Shown here: piece after piece, positions 1 to 7,988 of the stretch
How positions within the stretch are numbered: the first letter of the stretch is position 1
Layout: every line of letters begins with the position of its first letter
From: Alphaproteobacteria bacterium
GTDB lineage: Bacteria > Pseudomonadota > Alphaproteobacteria > Kiloniellales > J153
Assembly: GCA_003693905.1 (NCBI GenBank)
Contig: RFLL01000273.1
Span: 1-21,065, forward strand
DNA length: 21,065 nt
Direction of reading: 5' to 3'
Translations under genes and position numbers: made by a program
The notes under the pieces: model-generated
Databases searched by the model: none
Seen by the model: only the letters and a program-made list of their open reading frames with translations
Told to the model about the DNA's origin: nothing

Positions 1-395
1 ATCCCTATCTGTTCTCGGTGATCGAGCCGTTCCTGGCCGAGCGCCGCTCGCTGCGGCTCAACCCGGAAGATTTCGTGACCTCGATCCGGCAGCACATCAA
101 GCTCAATCTCGGCGACGCCGCCCCGACCCTGAAGGACGTGGCCGAAAGCCTGGGCATGTCGCCGTGGACCCTGCAACGGCGGCTGAAGGAATACGGCGTC
201 GCCTTCAACGACCTGCTCAAGGCGGCGCGGCAGGAGCTGGCGCTGCGCTATGTCAGTTCCACCGATCTGCCGCTGACCGAGATTGCGCTGTCGCTCGGCT
301 ATTCTGAATTGTCGGCGTTTTCCCGCGCCTTCCGGCTGTGGACCGGGATGTCGCCGCAGCGTTACCGCCGGCTCCACTTCCAAGGTCAGGGCTGA
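1..395 (+). CDS. AraC-family transcriptional regulator, C-terminal part (5' end outside window)
   Basis: The frame is open from base 3 to the TGA at 393-395, giving about 130 visible residues, and it enters from outside the window. The visible part is the AraC DNA-binding domain with two helix-turn-helix units: the first around TLKDVAESLGMSPWTLQRRL, the second around LTEIALSLGYSELSAFSRAF, followed by the family signature TGMSPQRYRR. The ligand-binding N-terminal domain is not visible. The spacing and style recall regulators of the OruR/arabinose-binding-domain group, but that is a guess. The gene lies just upstream of, and co-oriented with, the transporter and microcompartment operons. Paired TGTCAA repeats with 21-bp period in front of both operons fit the binding geometry of this family, so it is the likely local activator responding to the amine substrate. 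Confidence 0.9.
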   Translation, partial: PYLFSVIEPFLAERRSLRLNPEDFVTSIRQHIKLNLGDAAPTLKDVAESLGMSPWTLQRRLKEYGVAFNDLLKAARQELALRYVSSTDLPLTEIALSLGYSELSAFSRAFRLWTGMSPQRYRRLHFQGQG

Positions 396-477
396 GTCGC
401 GCGCCCGGGACGGCGTCACGGAACAAGACGACGCCACGGAAATTGTGCGGCGCAAAACCGGTTCTGCTGCGAAACCG

Positions 478-505
478 TGTCAAACTTGTGTTGCGCGGTG
501 TCAAG
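478..505 (+). promoter_or_regulatory. Candidate AraC-type operator, direct repeat TGTCAA with 21-bp period, before the transporter operon
   Basis: TGTCAAAC begins at 478 and TGTCAAGC begins at 499, exactly 21 bp apart and therefore on the same DNA face two turns apart. The second half-site would overlap a -35 region if GATAGT at 527-532 is the -10, which is the usual class II activator position. The same repeat with the same period recurs at 6640-6667. The rest of the 244-bp gap (396-639) holds no convincing gene. The binding-protein ribosome site (GGAGGGAGG, about 628-636) lies at its end. The binding partner is inferred from the adjacent araC-type gene. Confidence 0.6.
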
Positions 506-639
506 CGCCGGATTCTATTTCCTCCCGATAGTTGAACGCTCGCTCGATATTTGTCTCCGGCGAACGCGTGGCCGGACGTCCGGCACTTGCGGCCGATGGG
601 CGCCCCCCGCGGGTCAACCAAAAAAACGGAGGGAGGAAC

Positions 640-1773
640 ATGGTCAATCGCAGAACCTTTTTGAAGGGCACGGCTGCCGTGGCCGGCCTGGCGGCACTCG
701 CAGGTCCGCGCCGGTCATGGGCCGGGCGCGAGAACGAACTGAACATCCTGTGCTGGGAAGGCTACAACACCGACGACGTTCTCGGCCCGTTCCGGGCCAA
801 GCATCCCGGCAGCCGGGTCCGGGCAGAAAGCGGCACGTCCGATCCGGACATGATCAACAAGCTGCGCGCGGGCGAGGTCAACGTCTGGGATCTGATCAAC
901 GTCAACCAGCCGTGGGCGCGCAACCAGCTTTACCCCGAAGGCCTCATCAAGCCGCTGAACCGGGCCCGCTTCGAGCCCTATTTCGATCTCATGCTGCCCG
1001 AATTCCAGGGGCCGTATCCGCTCGCGCTCGATGAATCGGGCAAGGAGCTGATCGGCATGGTGCAGCGCTTCGGGCCGTTCTCGTTCGTCGTCAACACCGA
1101 CAAGATCTCGCGCCAGATGGCCGAGGATCAGGGCTACAAGCTGTTCCTCGACCCCAAGATGAAGGGGCGCTACGGCGTCCTCACGTACGACAACTGGAAC
1201 ATCATGCACATGTGCATGGCGGCGGATCTGAACCCGTTTGCGCCGCTCGGCGAATCCGATTTCGCCAAGTTCTCCAAGGTGGCCAAGGCGATTTTCGACG
1301 GTGCGAAGCTGTTGACCGACGACCTGGTGGGCATGAACACGGCGCTCATCAACGGCGAGATCGACGCCTATTTCACCGGCGGTACCTATACCGCTTCGCC
1401 GGCACGCTTCGACGGCCAGACGCAGGTCCGCGGCATTACGCCGAAATCCGGGCCCGTCAACGGCAAGGGCGGGGTGGTCTGGGTCGAAGTGACATCGGCC
1501 GTGAACAATCCCGATCCGACGCCGCTGGCCGAGGATTTCCTGGAATTCGTCCAGCAGCCGGAAATCTGCAAGGTCGTCGCCTTTGCCGAGGGTACCTACA
1601 ATCCGGTTACGCAGATGGCCAACCCCAAGGTCATGGCCCTGTTCGACAAGGACGAACTTGACGCGATCCAGTGGGATTCCCTGCCCGAGGAAATGGAGCG
1701 TTCGGTCGATTATCAGATCGTCGTCGATTACAACAGGCTGAACGAACTCTACAATGCGGCCAAACGTTCGTAA
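640..1773 (+). CDS. Tat-exported spermidine/putrescine-type ABC transporter substrate-binding protein
   Basis: This is a 377-residue extracytoplasmic solute-binding protein of the PotD/PotF-like (family 1) class. The ATG at 640 follows a strong GGAGGGAGG site. The N-terminus has a twin-arginine motif NRRTFLK (residues 3-9), a hydrophobic Ala/Gly-rich h-region and a probable cleavage after SWA (residue 28). Mature-protein features include the WEGY segment (39-42), typical of this family, and a W-V-E element (281-283) at the position where polyamine binders usually carry an acidic residue facing the amine. That suggests a cationic amine ligand. It is the first gene of the importer operon directly upstream of aminoalcohol catabolic genes, so the ligand is more likely 1-amino-2-propanol, aminoacetone or a related amine than a polyamine. 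The ligand assignment is inference from context. Confidence 0.85.
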   Translation: MVNRRTFLKGTAAVAGLAALAGPRRSWAGRENELNILCWEGYNTDDVLGPFRAKHPGSRVRAESGTSDPDMINKLRAGEVNVWDLINVNQPWARNQLYPEGLIKPLNRARFEPYFDLMLPEFQGPYPLALDESGKELIGMVQRFGPFSFVVNTDKISRQMAEDQGYKLFLDPKMKGRYGVLTYDNWNIMHMCMAADLNPFAPLGESDFAKFSKVAKAIFDGAKLLTDDLVGMNTALINGEIDAYFTGGTYTASPARFDGQTQVRGITPKSGPVNGKGGVVWVEVTSAVNNPDPTPLAEDFLEFVQQPEICKVVAFAEGTYNPVTQMANPKVMALFDKDELDAIQWDSLPEEMERSVDYQIVVDYNRLNELYNAAKRS

Positions 1774-1794
1774 GGCGTGATGCGGGCGCGGTCC

Positions 1795-1822
1795 GGAACC
1801 GGCGGGGGTACCCGCCGGCTCC
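1795..1822 (+). other. Strong intercistronic hairpin after the binding-protein gene
   Basis: An inverted repeat with arms GGAACCGGCGGG (1795-1806) and CCCGCCGGCTCC (1811-1822) encloses a GGTA loop and has a single mismatch. No T-run follows, so it is unlikely to be a full terminator. Hairpins here, between a binding-protein gene and the rest of an ABC importer operon, commonly protect the upstream message and reduce downstream expression. That role is inferred from the position. Confidence 0.55.
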
Positions 1823-1897
1823 GGCCGCGGCGACGCAACGCAAGTGCGCGGTTGACTTCGATTGTCACATAACAGCGGTATTGGAGCGCGCGGCACC

Positions 1898-2978
1898 ATG
1901 GCGCCCCCGGTCGTTCTGCGTCTGGAAAACGTTACCAAACGCTTCGGTTTGTTCACGGCGCTGCACGACATCAATCTCGACATTTATGACGGCGAGTTTC
2001 TGACCATCGTCGGGCCGTCGGGCAGCGGCAAGACGACGATGATCCGACTTCTGGTCGGAATGGATGAACCGAGCGAAGGTCTCATCTACCTCGACGGCAA
2101 GGTCATAAATCGGGTGCCCGCGAACAAGCGCCCGACCTGTATGGTGTTTCAATCTCTGGCCCTGTTTCCGCACCGCACGGTCGGCCAGAACATCGAGTTT
2201 CCGCTCAAGATACGCGGCGTCGATGAACGCCGCCGCCGGGCGCGGGCCAACGAGCTGCTCGACCTGCTGCATCTGCCGCGCGACTACTACGGCAAGGGCG
2301 TGATGCAGTGTTCGGGCGGCGAGCGCCAGCGTGTCGCACTGGCCCGGGCGCTGGCCTTCGATCCGGAAATCCTATTCTTCGACGAGCCGCTGTCGGCGCT
2401 CGACTATCGTCTGCGCAAGGCGCTGGAGAAGGAGCTGAAGCAGCTTCACCGGCAGACCGGCAAGACCTTCGTCTACATCACCCATTCCCTTGAAGAGGCG
2501 ATGGTGATGAGCGATCGCATCGCCATCATGCGCACCGGTTCGATCGCCCAGGTCGGCACCCGACGAAATCTATGCCAGCCCGAAAAGCCGCTTCGTCGCC
2601 GAATTCATGGGCGAGGTCAACCTGTTCGATGTCGAGGGCCTGGGCGACGGGCGGTTTCGGGCGCTCGGCGTGGATATGTCGGTCAACGGCGCCCGTCTCG
2701 ATATCGCCGAAGGCGAGCGCGCCACCTTGATGGTGCGGCCGGAATTCGCCCGTTTCCTGACTCCCGGGGATGCCGCCGACTGCGTTCTCAAAGGCCGGAT
2801 GGGTAACGATTTCTCGCTCGGATCGCGAATGCAGTACGAGGTCGATGTCGGCGGTGGTCGCGTGATCACGGTGGAGAAGCTGCGTGAGGATCGCTTCGCC
2901 GGATCCTTTGGCGACGACGTTCTGATCGGCTGGGACATCGACAGCGTGCATTTGATTCGTGAGGTGGAACGGAGCTGA
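1898..2978 (+). CDS. PotA-type ABC importer ATPase, with a frameshift near 2561
   Basis: This is the nucleotide-binding subunit of the importer. The ATG at 1898 has a GGAG at 1883-1886; an upstream TTG at 1862 is less likely. Residues are: Walker A GPSGSGKTT (39-47), Q-loop Q85, signature CSGGERQ (138-144, Cys replacing the usual Leu), Walker B LFFDEP (159-164) and switch His196. The first frame is normal through VGT (residue 221). After base 2560 it continues out of register to a stop at 2806. The family-typical sequence DEIYASPKSRFVAEFMGE resumes in another frame from 2562 and runs through the C-terminal TOBE region to TGA 2976-2978. Joined, the product is about 359 residues, the normal PotA length. 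The break needs one extra or two missing bases at the CCC around 2559-2561. It is either a real lesion or a sequencing error. The intact flanking genes favour error or very recent loss. Confidence 0.85.
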
Positions 2979-2979
2979 C

Positions 2980-3834
2980 ATGGATCGCATCGAGGAAAGA
3001 CAGGGTCTGCTCAGCGCGCTGCCGCTGAGTGTCCTGATGGTGCTGATCTTCGTTGCGCCGCTGATCGTGGTTGCGGTGTTTTCAATCATGCCGCCGCGCG
3101 TGTTCGACGTGCTTCACATGCCGAGCTTCGAGAACTACCGCATCTTCTTCACCCAGGGCTATTACCGCTCGCTGGGATGGGCGCTGGGCATGGCGGCGAT
3201 GGCCACGGTAACGCTGTTCGTCATCTGCTATCCGCTCGCCTATGCGATGGCCAAGATTTTCAAGAAGTTCACCCTGATCATCACCATCGCCGTCGTGGTG
3301 ACACTGTTCGTGTCCGAGAACATCCGTCTGTTCGGCTGGGTCCTGACCCTTATGAAAGGAGGTCTGATAAGCGGATACCTGCGCACCTATGCCGGTATTG
3401 ATATCGACGGCTGGCTGTACAACGTGCCGGTGATCGTCTTCGGCCTCGTCTACGTCTATTTTCCGTTCATGCTGTTTCCGCTGGTGCAGGGAATCTCGAT
3501 GGTGCCGGAAGAGGTGCGCCAGGCGGCCAGCGACCTCGGTGCTTCGCGCACGCGGATCTTTTTCGAGATCGACTTGCCGCTGGCGATGCCGGGCATCGTT
3601 GTCGGTTCGTTGCTGACGTTCGTGCTGGCCGCCGGTGCGATGGCGGAATCGAAACTGCTCGGCGGTCAGGCGGTGATCGTCATGGCCGACGAAATCGAGG
3701 CCGCCTTCACCTTCGGTCAGAACTGGTCGCTGGGCTCTGCCCTGGCGATGATTCTCATTCTGATCATCGGATCACTGGCGTTCTTTGCCCTGTCGCGGGT
3801 CGACCTCGACGGCATCATGGGACGGCGGGGGTAA
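2980..3834 (+). CDS. ABC importer permease subunit 1 (PotB-like)
   Basis: This 284-residue inner-membrane permease belongs to the binding-protein-dependent transport family. Its ATG at 2980 follows the ATPase stop by one base, so an alternative start at 2959 inside the ATPase end is less likely. There are about six hydrophobic spans: roughly residues 13-36, 66-88, 98-112, 150-170, 205-224 and 252-272. The cytoplasmic EAA loop, EEVRQAASDLGASRTRIFFE (177-196), ends in the conserved LPLAMPGI and is the contact site for the ATPase. It pairs with the next permease to form the translocation channel, and with the Tat-exported binding protein forms one importer. Substrate specificity cannot be read from this subunit. 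Confidence 0.88.
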   Translation: MDRIEERQGLLSALPLSVLMVLIFVAPLIVVAVFSIMPPRVFDVLHMPSFENYRIFFTQGYYRSLGWALGMAAMATVTLFVICYPLAYAMAKIFKKFTLIITIAVVVTLFVSENIRLFGWVLTLMKGGLISGYLRTYAGIDIDGWLYNVPVIVFGLVYVYFPFMLFPLVQGISMVPEEVRQAASDLGASRTRIFFEIDLPLAMPGIVVGSLLTFVLAAGAMAESKLLGGQAVIVMADEIEAAFTFGQNWSLGSALAMILILIIGSLAFFALSRVDLDGIMGRRG

Positions 3835-3838
3835 GGCC

Positions 3839-4657
3839 ATGCATCATCCCCGGTCCATTCGCATCGCCCTTTTATGTTACGGCGTGACCCTGATCGTCTT
3901 TCTCTATCTGCCGCTGGCGGCGATCACATTCGCATCGTTTTCCAAGGCACGTTATCTGACGTTCCCGATCCGTCGCTATACCTTCCAGTGGTATGAGAAG
4001 GCCTTCGCGTCACCGACGGTGGCTGATCTTCTGACGACGTCATTGAAAATCGCCATTGTCGTCACCGTGATCTCCATGGTGGTCGGGTTTTTCGGTGCTT
4101 TGGCGTTTGCGCGCTACCGGTGGCGCTTTCGCGGCGCATTTCAGAAATTCATCCTGTTGCCGATCTTCTTTCCCCAGACCGTGCTCGGCCTGGCGCTGCT
4201 GATGTGGTTCAACGCGGTCGGGATCATCCCGACCTGGAAGACCGCCATTGTTGCGCATCTAGTCTGGATCGCGCCGATCGCCACTCTGATCGTGGCCATT
4301 CGCGCCTATTCCTTCGACCCTGCGCTGGAGGAGGCGGCGCGCGACATGGGGGCCAGCACCTGGCAGGTTCTGCGTGAGGTTACGCTGCCGCTGCTGTGGC
4401 CCGGAATCGTATCGGCAGGGTTGTTCGCGTTTCTTCTGTCGTGGGGCAATTTCCCGCTGTCCCTGTTCACGACCGGCGCCGATCTGACCCTGCCGGAATG
4501 GCTCTACGCCAAGATGGTCTCGGGCTATTCGCCGCTGGTGCCGGCCGTGGGCACGTTGAGCGTTGTCGGCTCGGTCATTCTGATCGGCCTTGGCACCGCG
4601 TTCGTGGTGTGGAGCAACCGCCGCCGTGCCGCCATGAGTGCCGGTGCGGAGGACTGA
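3839..4657 (+). CDS. ABC importer permease subunit 2 (PotC-like)
   Basis: This is a 272-residue second permease of the importer, starting five bases after the first permease stop. Its N-terminal span (about 10-33) is followed by membrane spans near 68-90, 104-124, 136-155, 188-210 and 235-258. The EAA loop reads EEAARDMGASTWQVLREV (164-181) and then TLPLLWPGI, the canonical contact motif for the ATPase. Order and spacing (binding protein, ATPase, permease, permease) match spermidine/putrescine-type operons. The operon then runs on into the SDR gene after 65 bp, linking uptake to catabolism. Confidence 0.88.
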   Translation: MHHPRSIRIALLCYGVTLIVFLYLPLAAITFASFSKARYLTFPIRRYTFQWYEKAFASPTVADLLTTSLKIAIVVTVISMVVGFFGALAFARYRWRFRGAFQKFILLPIFFPQTVLGLALLMWFNAVGIIPTWKTAIVAHLVWIAPIATLIVAIRAYSFDPALEEAARDMGASTWQVLREVTLPLLWPGIVSAGLFAFLLSWGNFPLSLFTTGADLTLPEWLYAKMVSGYSPLVPAVGTLSVVGSVILIGLGTAFVVWSNRRRAAMSAGAED

Positions 4658-4722
4658 GCACCGATGACGGGTTGCAACAAAAGAGCGCAGCACTTCAATC
4701 GGAATATCGGGAGGACAGAAAC

Positions 4723-5502
4723 ATGCTGAGTTCGATCAAAGGCCGCAGCGTCATCGTGACCGGGGCCTCCAAGGGCATCGGCAAAGGCATTGCCCGCGTG
4801 TTCGCCAAACACGGTGCCAACGTCATGATCGTCGCCCGCGGCGAGGAGGCGGCGGCCGGAACGGTCGAGGAAATCAAGGCCGGCGGTGGCAGTGCCGCTT
4901 ATTGTCTGGCCGACGTCTCGCAGTGGGACGACGTGCAGCGGATGGTCGCCAGGACCGAAGAAGCCTTCGGCGGTCTCGACATCCTGTGTTCCAACGCCGG
5001 CATCTTTCCGCAGGCCAAGATCCTCGACATGGCGCCGGAGGACTGGGATACGGTTCTCGACACCAACCTGAAAAGCACCTTCCTGTCGGTCAAGGCGGCG
5101 GTGCCGGCGATGCGCAAACGCGGCAAAGGGCGGGTCGTCATCACCTCGTCGATCACCGGGCCGATCACCGGCTATCCCGGCTGGACCCACTACGGCGCCT
5201 CCAAGGCCGGGCAGCTCGGCTTCATCCGCACCGCGGCCATCGAGCTGGCCAAATACAACATCACCGTCAACGCGGTGCTGCCCGGCAACATCATGACCGA
5301 GGGGCTTCAGGGCCTGGGCCAGGACTATCTCGACACCATGGCGGCTTCGATTCCGCTCAAGCGCCTGGGCACGGTCGAGGACATCGGCAATACCGCCTTG
5401 TTCCTGGCCTCGGACGAAGCGGGCTACATCACCGGCCAGACGATCGTCGTCGACGGAGGGCAGATCCTGCCCGAATCCCTGGAGGCATTGCAGGAAGCCT
5501 GA
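4723..5502 (+). CDS. Short-chain dehydrogenase, probable NADP-dependent 1-amino-2-propanol dehydrogenase / aminoacetone reductase
   Basis: This is a 259-residue classical SDR; the ATG at 4723 is preceded by GGGAGG (4709-4714). Seen directly: cofactor motif TGASKGIG (13-20), Arg39 after strand 2 (favours NADP), D64, NAG (91-93) and catalytic S143-Y157-K161. From memory of the published Mycobacterium smegmatis RMM 1-amino-2-propanol dehydrogenase, substrate contacts are Phe95, Thr145, Trp154, Leu195 and a C-terminal Glu251 from a neighbouring subunit. This protein has F95, T145, W154, L195 and E251 at exactly those numbers, so I consider it an orthologue. It would interconvert aminoacetone and (S)-1-amino-2-propanol, connecting threonine/aminoacetone metabolism to the kinase and lyase downstream. 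The short C-terminal helix ESLEALQEA shows no obvious encapsulation extension. Confidence 0.85.
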   Translation: MLSSIKGRSVIVTGASKGIGKGIARVFAKHGANVMIVARGEEAAAGTVEEIKAGGGSAAYCLADVSQWDDVQRMVARTEEAFGGLDILCSNAGIFPQAKILDMAPEDWDTVLDTNLKSTFLSVKAAVPAMRKRGKGRVVITSSITGPITGYPGWTHYGASKAGQLGFIRTAAIELAKYNITVNAVLPGNIMTEGLQGLGQDYLDTMAASIPLKRLGTVEDIGNTALFLASDEAGYITGQTIVVDGGQILPESLEALQEA

Positions 5503-5520
5503 TTCCAGACCCGGCACCGC

Positions 5521-5548
5521 GCGCGGGGGGCGCTCGCCGGCCCCGCGC
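5521..5548 (+). other. GC-rich hairpin between SDR and kinase genes
   Basis: Arms GCGCGGGG (5521-5528) and CCCCGCGC (5541-5548) form an 8-bp stem with a 12-base loop in the 92-bp gap. No T-run follows. It may serve as a processing or attenuation element within the operon, but nothing in the sequence decides this. Confidence 0.35.
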
Positions 5549-5594
5549 CCGATGCCGGCATCCATGAACAACGCCCGCAACGGCGGAGGGTCGT

Positions 5595-6608
5595 ATGAGC
5601 ACCGATACGATGACGATGAGCCACGATGCGCTGGTCGCCACTCTCGCCCGCCTGGCGAACGCCTCGCTGTCCCTGTGGGATCTCGAGGCGGGGGCGACGG
5701 CGCGCCTGATCAACCTGTCGGAGAACGCGACCTATCTGGTCGAGACCCCGTCCGGTGGCAGGACGATTCTGCGCATCCACCGCGAAGGATATCATTCCAG
5801 GCGCGCCATCGAGTGCGAGCTGGCCTGGCTTGAGGCGTTGCGCACCGAAGGCGGTGTCATCACGCCGCACGCGATCCCCGGGCGCGACGGCGAAATCATC
5901 CAGATCGGGCGCATCGACGCTCTGCCCACCCCTCGGCACATGGTGCTGTTCGAGTTCATCGAAGGCGAGGAGCCGGACGAGAAGGCGCATGACCTGCGCC
6001 AGCCGTTCATCCGCCTGGGGGAGATCACCGCCAGGATCCACCGCCATTCCGAAACCTGGGCGCGCCCGCAGCCGTTCGAGCGGCTGACCTGGGATTACGA
6101 GCATATCCTGGGGGCGCATCCCTACTGGGGTGACTGGCGTGCGGCCCCGGCGATGGATCCGGCACGCGAGGAAATCCTGACCCGGCAGCAGGATACCATT
6201 CGCCGCCGTCTCGAATCCTACGGCATGGGGCCGCACCGTTACGGTCTCATCCATGCCGACCTGCGGCTGGCCAACCTGCTCGTGAGCGGCGATTCGACCC
6301 GGGTCATCGACTTCGACGACTGCGGTTTCGGCTGGTACCTCTACGACTTGGCGACCGCCTTTTCGTTCTTCGAGGACAACCCCCAGGTACCGGAGCTGAC
6401 CCGTTACTGGCTCGAAGGCTATCTGCCGGTGCGCAACCTCGATCAGGCCGACATCGACGAGATCCCGACCTTCATCATGTTGCGGCGCATGGCCCTGCTG
6501 GCGTGGATCGGCTCTCACTCCGAAACCGAGCTCGCGCAGGAAATGGGGCCGGAATTTACCCGCGTGTCCTGCGAACTGGCGGAGGATTACCTGACCAGGT
6601 TTGGTTAA
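5595..6608 (+). CDS. APH/choline-kinase-fold phosphotransferase, probable aminoalcohol O-kinase
   Basis: This 337-residue protein starts at the ATG at 5595 after GGAGGG (5585-5590). It has the aminoglycoside-phosphotransferase/homoserine-kinase-II fold. The catalytic loop is HADLRLANLL (H220, catalytic D222, metal-binding N227) and the metal-binding segment is VIDFDD (D239). Family members phosphorylate hydroxyls of small aminated molecules. Lying between an aminoalcohol dehydrogenase and a class III PLP enzyme in a microcompartment locus, it probably uses ATP to make 1-amino-2-propanol O-phosphate, the substrate of the lyase. Ethanolamine is the main alternative. The N-terminal stretch around DALVATLARLANASL is amphipathic and could aid shell targeting, but this is weak. 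It is the last gene of the first transcription unit, ending shortly before the second operator. Confidence 0.8.
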   Translation: MSTDTMTMSHDALVATLARLANASLSLWDLEAGATARLINLSENATYLVETPSGGRTILRIHREGYHSRRAIECELAWLEALRTEGGVITPHAIPGRDGEIIQIGRIDALPTPRHMVLFEFIEGEEPDEKAHDLRQPFIRLGEITARIHRHSETWARPQPFERLTWDYEHILGAHPYWGDWRAAPAMDPAREEILTRQQDTIRRRLESYGMGPHRYGLIHADLRLANLLVSGDSTRVIDFDDCGFGWYLYDLATAFSFFEDNPQVPELTRYWLEGYLPVRNLDQADIDEIPTFIMLRRMALLAWIGSHSETELAQEMGPEFTRVSCELAEDYLTRFG

Positions 6609-6639
6609 TAAATCCGGCCGACCGGGACCGGTGATGCGC

Positions 6640-6667
6640 TGTCAAGTCGACCCGGCCGGGTGTCAAG
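6640..6667 (+). promoter_or_regulatory. Second candidate AraC-type operator, TGTCAAG direct repeat with 21-bp period, before the shell operon
   Basis: TGTCAAGT starts at 6640 and TGTCAAGC at 6661, again exactly 21 bp apart. A weak -10 candidate CATGAT lies at 6688-6693, 27 bp from the second repeat start (28 bp at the first operator). The aminotransferase start at 6717 and its GAGGAG site (6704-6709) follow. The site sits in the 108-bp gap between kinase and aminotransferase genes and implies an internal promoter for the enzyme/shell genes under the same regulator. Confidence 0.6.
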
Positions 6668-6716
6668 CCGCCCGCGGTCCCGGCCGGCATGATGACAGGA
6701 CCTGAGGAGACCTGTC

Positions 6717-7988
6717 GTGAGCGTTGAAAAGCTGGAATTTCTGGAGCGTTCCAAGACCTTCTGGAACCCGGGTAAGACCCAGGCGTGGCAGGACATGGGG
6801 GTCGATCTCGTCATTGACCGCCGCGAGGGTTATTTCCTGTACGACATGGACGGGCGGCGGTTGATCGACGTTCATCTGAACGGCGGCACCTACAATATCG
6901 GCCACCGCCATCCCGAACTGATCGAGGTGCTGAACACCGCCACCCAGCGCTTCGACATGGGCAACCATCACTTCCCCTCGCTGGCCCGCACTGCGCTGGC
7001 CGAGGCGCTGGCCGCCTGCACGCCGGGCGATCTGCAATACACGATCTACGGCTCCGGCGGTGGCGAGGCGATCGACATCGCCATCAAGACCGCCCGCAAC
7101 GCGATGAAAAAGCGCAAGATCGTCTCGATCATCAAGGCCTATCACGGGCACACCGGTCTCGCCGTCAAGGCGGGCGATTCCCGGTTCTCCAAGCTGTTTC
7201 TGTCCGAAGACACGAAGGGCGAATTCATCCAGGTCCCCTTCAACGATCTGAACGCGATGGAAGATGCGCTGAAGGGGCGCGATGTCGCCGCCGTGCTGAT
7301 GGAGACGATCCCCGCCACCTACGGTTTTCCCATGCCGCACGAGGGCTATCTGCCCGCGGTCAAGAAGCTGTGCGAAAGGTACGATGCGCTTTACATCGCC
7401 GACGAGGTGCAGACCGGGTTGATGCGCACCGGCGAGATGTGGGGCATCACCAGATACGGCGTCGTGCCCGACCTTCTGGTCACCGGCAAGGGCATTTCCG
7501 GCGGCATGTATCCGATCGCCTGCACCGTGGTGTCGAAGGAACGCGCCGGCTGGCTGTCGCAGGACGGGTTCGGGCACATGTCGACCATGGGCGGGGCCGA
7601 GCTCGGCTGTATCGTCGCCCTCAAGGTGCTGGAAATCGTCCAGCGCCCCGAGGTCGCCTCGATGGTGCGTTACATCTCCAACTTCATCCGCGCCGGCCTC
7701 GACGAGATCATGGCGCTTTATCCCGACTTCTTCGTCGGCATCCGCCAGAACGGCGTCATCATGGGGCTGGAATTCGATCATCCCGAAGGCGCCAAGCCGG
7801 TCATGAAGCATCTCTACCGCAACGGCGTGTGGGCGATCTTCTCGACCCTCGATCCGAGGGTTCTCCAGTTCAAGCCGGGCATTCTGATGACCCAGGCGCT
7901 GTCGGAGGAATTGCTCCAGCGCGTCGAGGTGGCGATCGGGCAGGCGCGCCGGGAAGTCTTCGGCACCGCCAGACGCAAGAGTGCGTGA
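6717..7988 (+). CDS. Class III aminotransferase-fold PLP enzyme, probable aminoalcohol-phosphate phospho-lyase
   Basis: This 423-residue protein uses a GTG start at 6717, with GAGGAG seven bases upstream. Fold-type I class III features are: phosphate-binding GSGGGEA (112-118), the DEVQTG motif (229-234, D229 contacting the PLP ring nitrogen) and Schiff-base Lys258 in TGKGISGG. The length is normal. Class III proteins include true transaminases and ethanolamine-phosphate / 1-amino-2-propanol-phosphate phospho-lyases. The kinase immediately before it and the aldehyde dehydrogenase whose start overlaps its stop favour the lyase, releasing propionaldehyde, ammonia and phosphate. This would be the aldehyde-producing signature enzyme of the compartment. 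A plain transaminase cannot be excluded from motifs alone. No clear encapsulation peptide is seen at either end. Confidence 0.82.
   Translation: MSVEKLEFLERSKTFWNPGKTQAWQDMGVDLVIDRREGYFLYDMDGRRLIDVHLNGGTYNIGHRHPELIEVLNTATQRFDMGNHHFPSLARTALAEALAACTPGDLQYTIYGSGGGEAIDIAIKTARNAMKKRKIVSIIKAYHGHTGLAVKAGDSRFSKLFLSEDTKGEFIQVPFNDLNAMEDALKGRDVAAVLMETIPATYGFPMPHEGYLPAVKKLCERYDALYIADEVQTGLMRTGEMWGITRYGVVPDLLVTGKGISGGMYPIACTVVSKERAGWLSQDGFGHMSTMGGAELGCIVALKVLEIVQRPEVASMVRYISNFIRAGLDEIMALYPDFFVGIRQNGVIMGLEFDHPEGAKPVMKHLYRNGVWAIFSTLDPRVLQFKPGILMTQALSEELLQRVEVAIGQARREVFGTARRKSA

Noticed and set aside
1852..1867. TTGAC...GTCAC inverted pair before the ATPase gene, as a third FNR-type site
   Set aside because: The half-sites are separated by seven bases rather than four, and one half is imperfect. 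It does not fit the FNR/FixK spacing.
715..1983. 422-codon - strand frame opposite the binding-protein gene
   Set aside because: It is a mirror frame of a clear Tat-exported binding protein, without protein-like composition.
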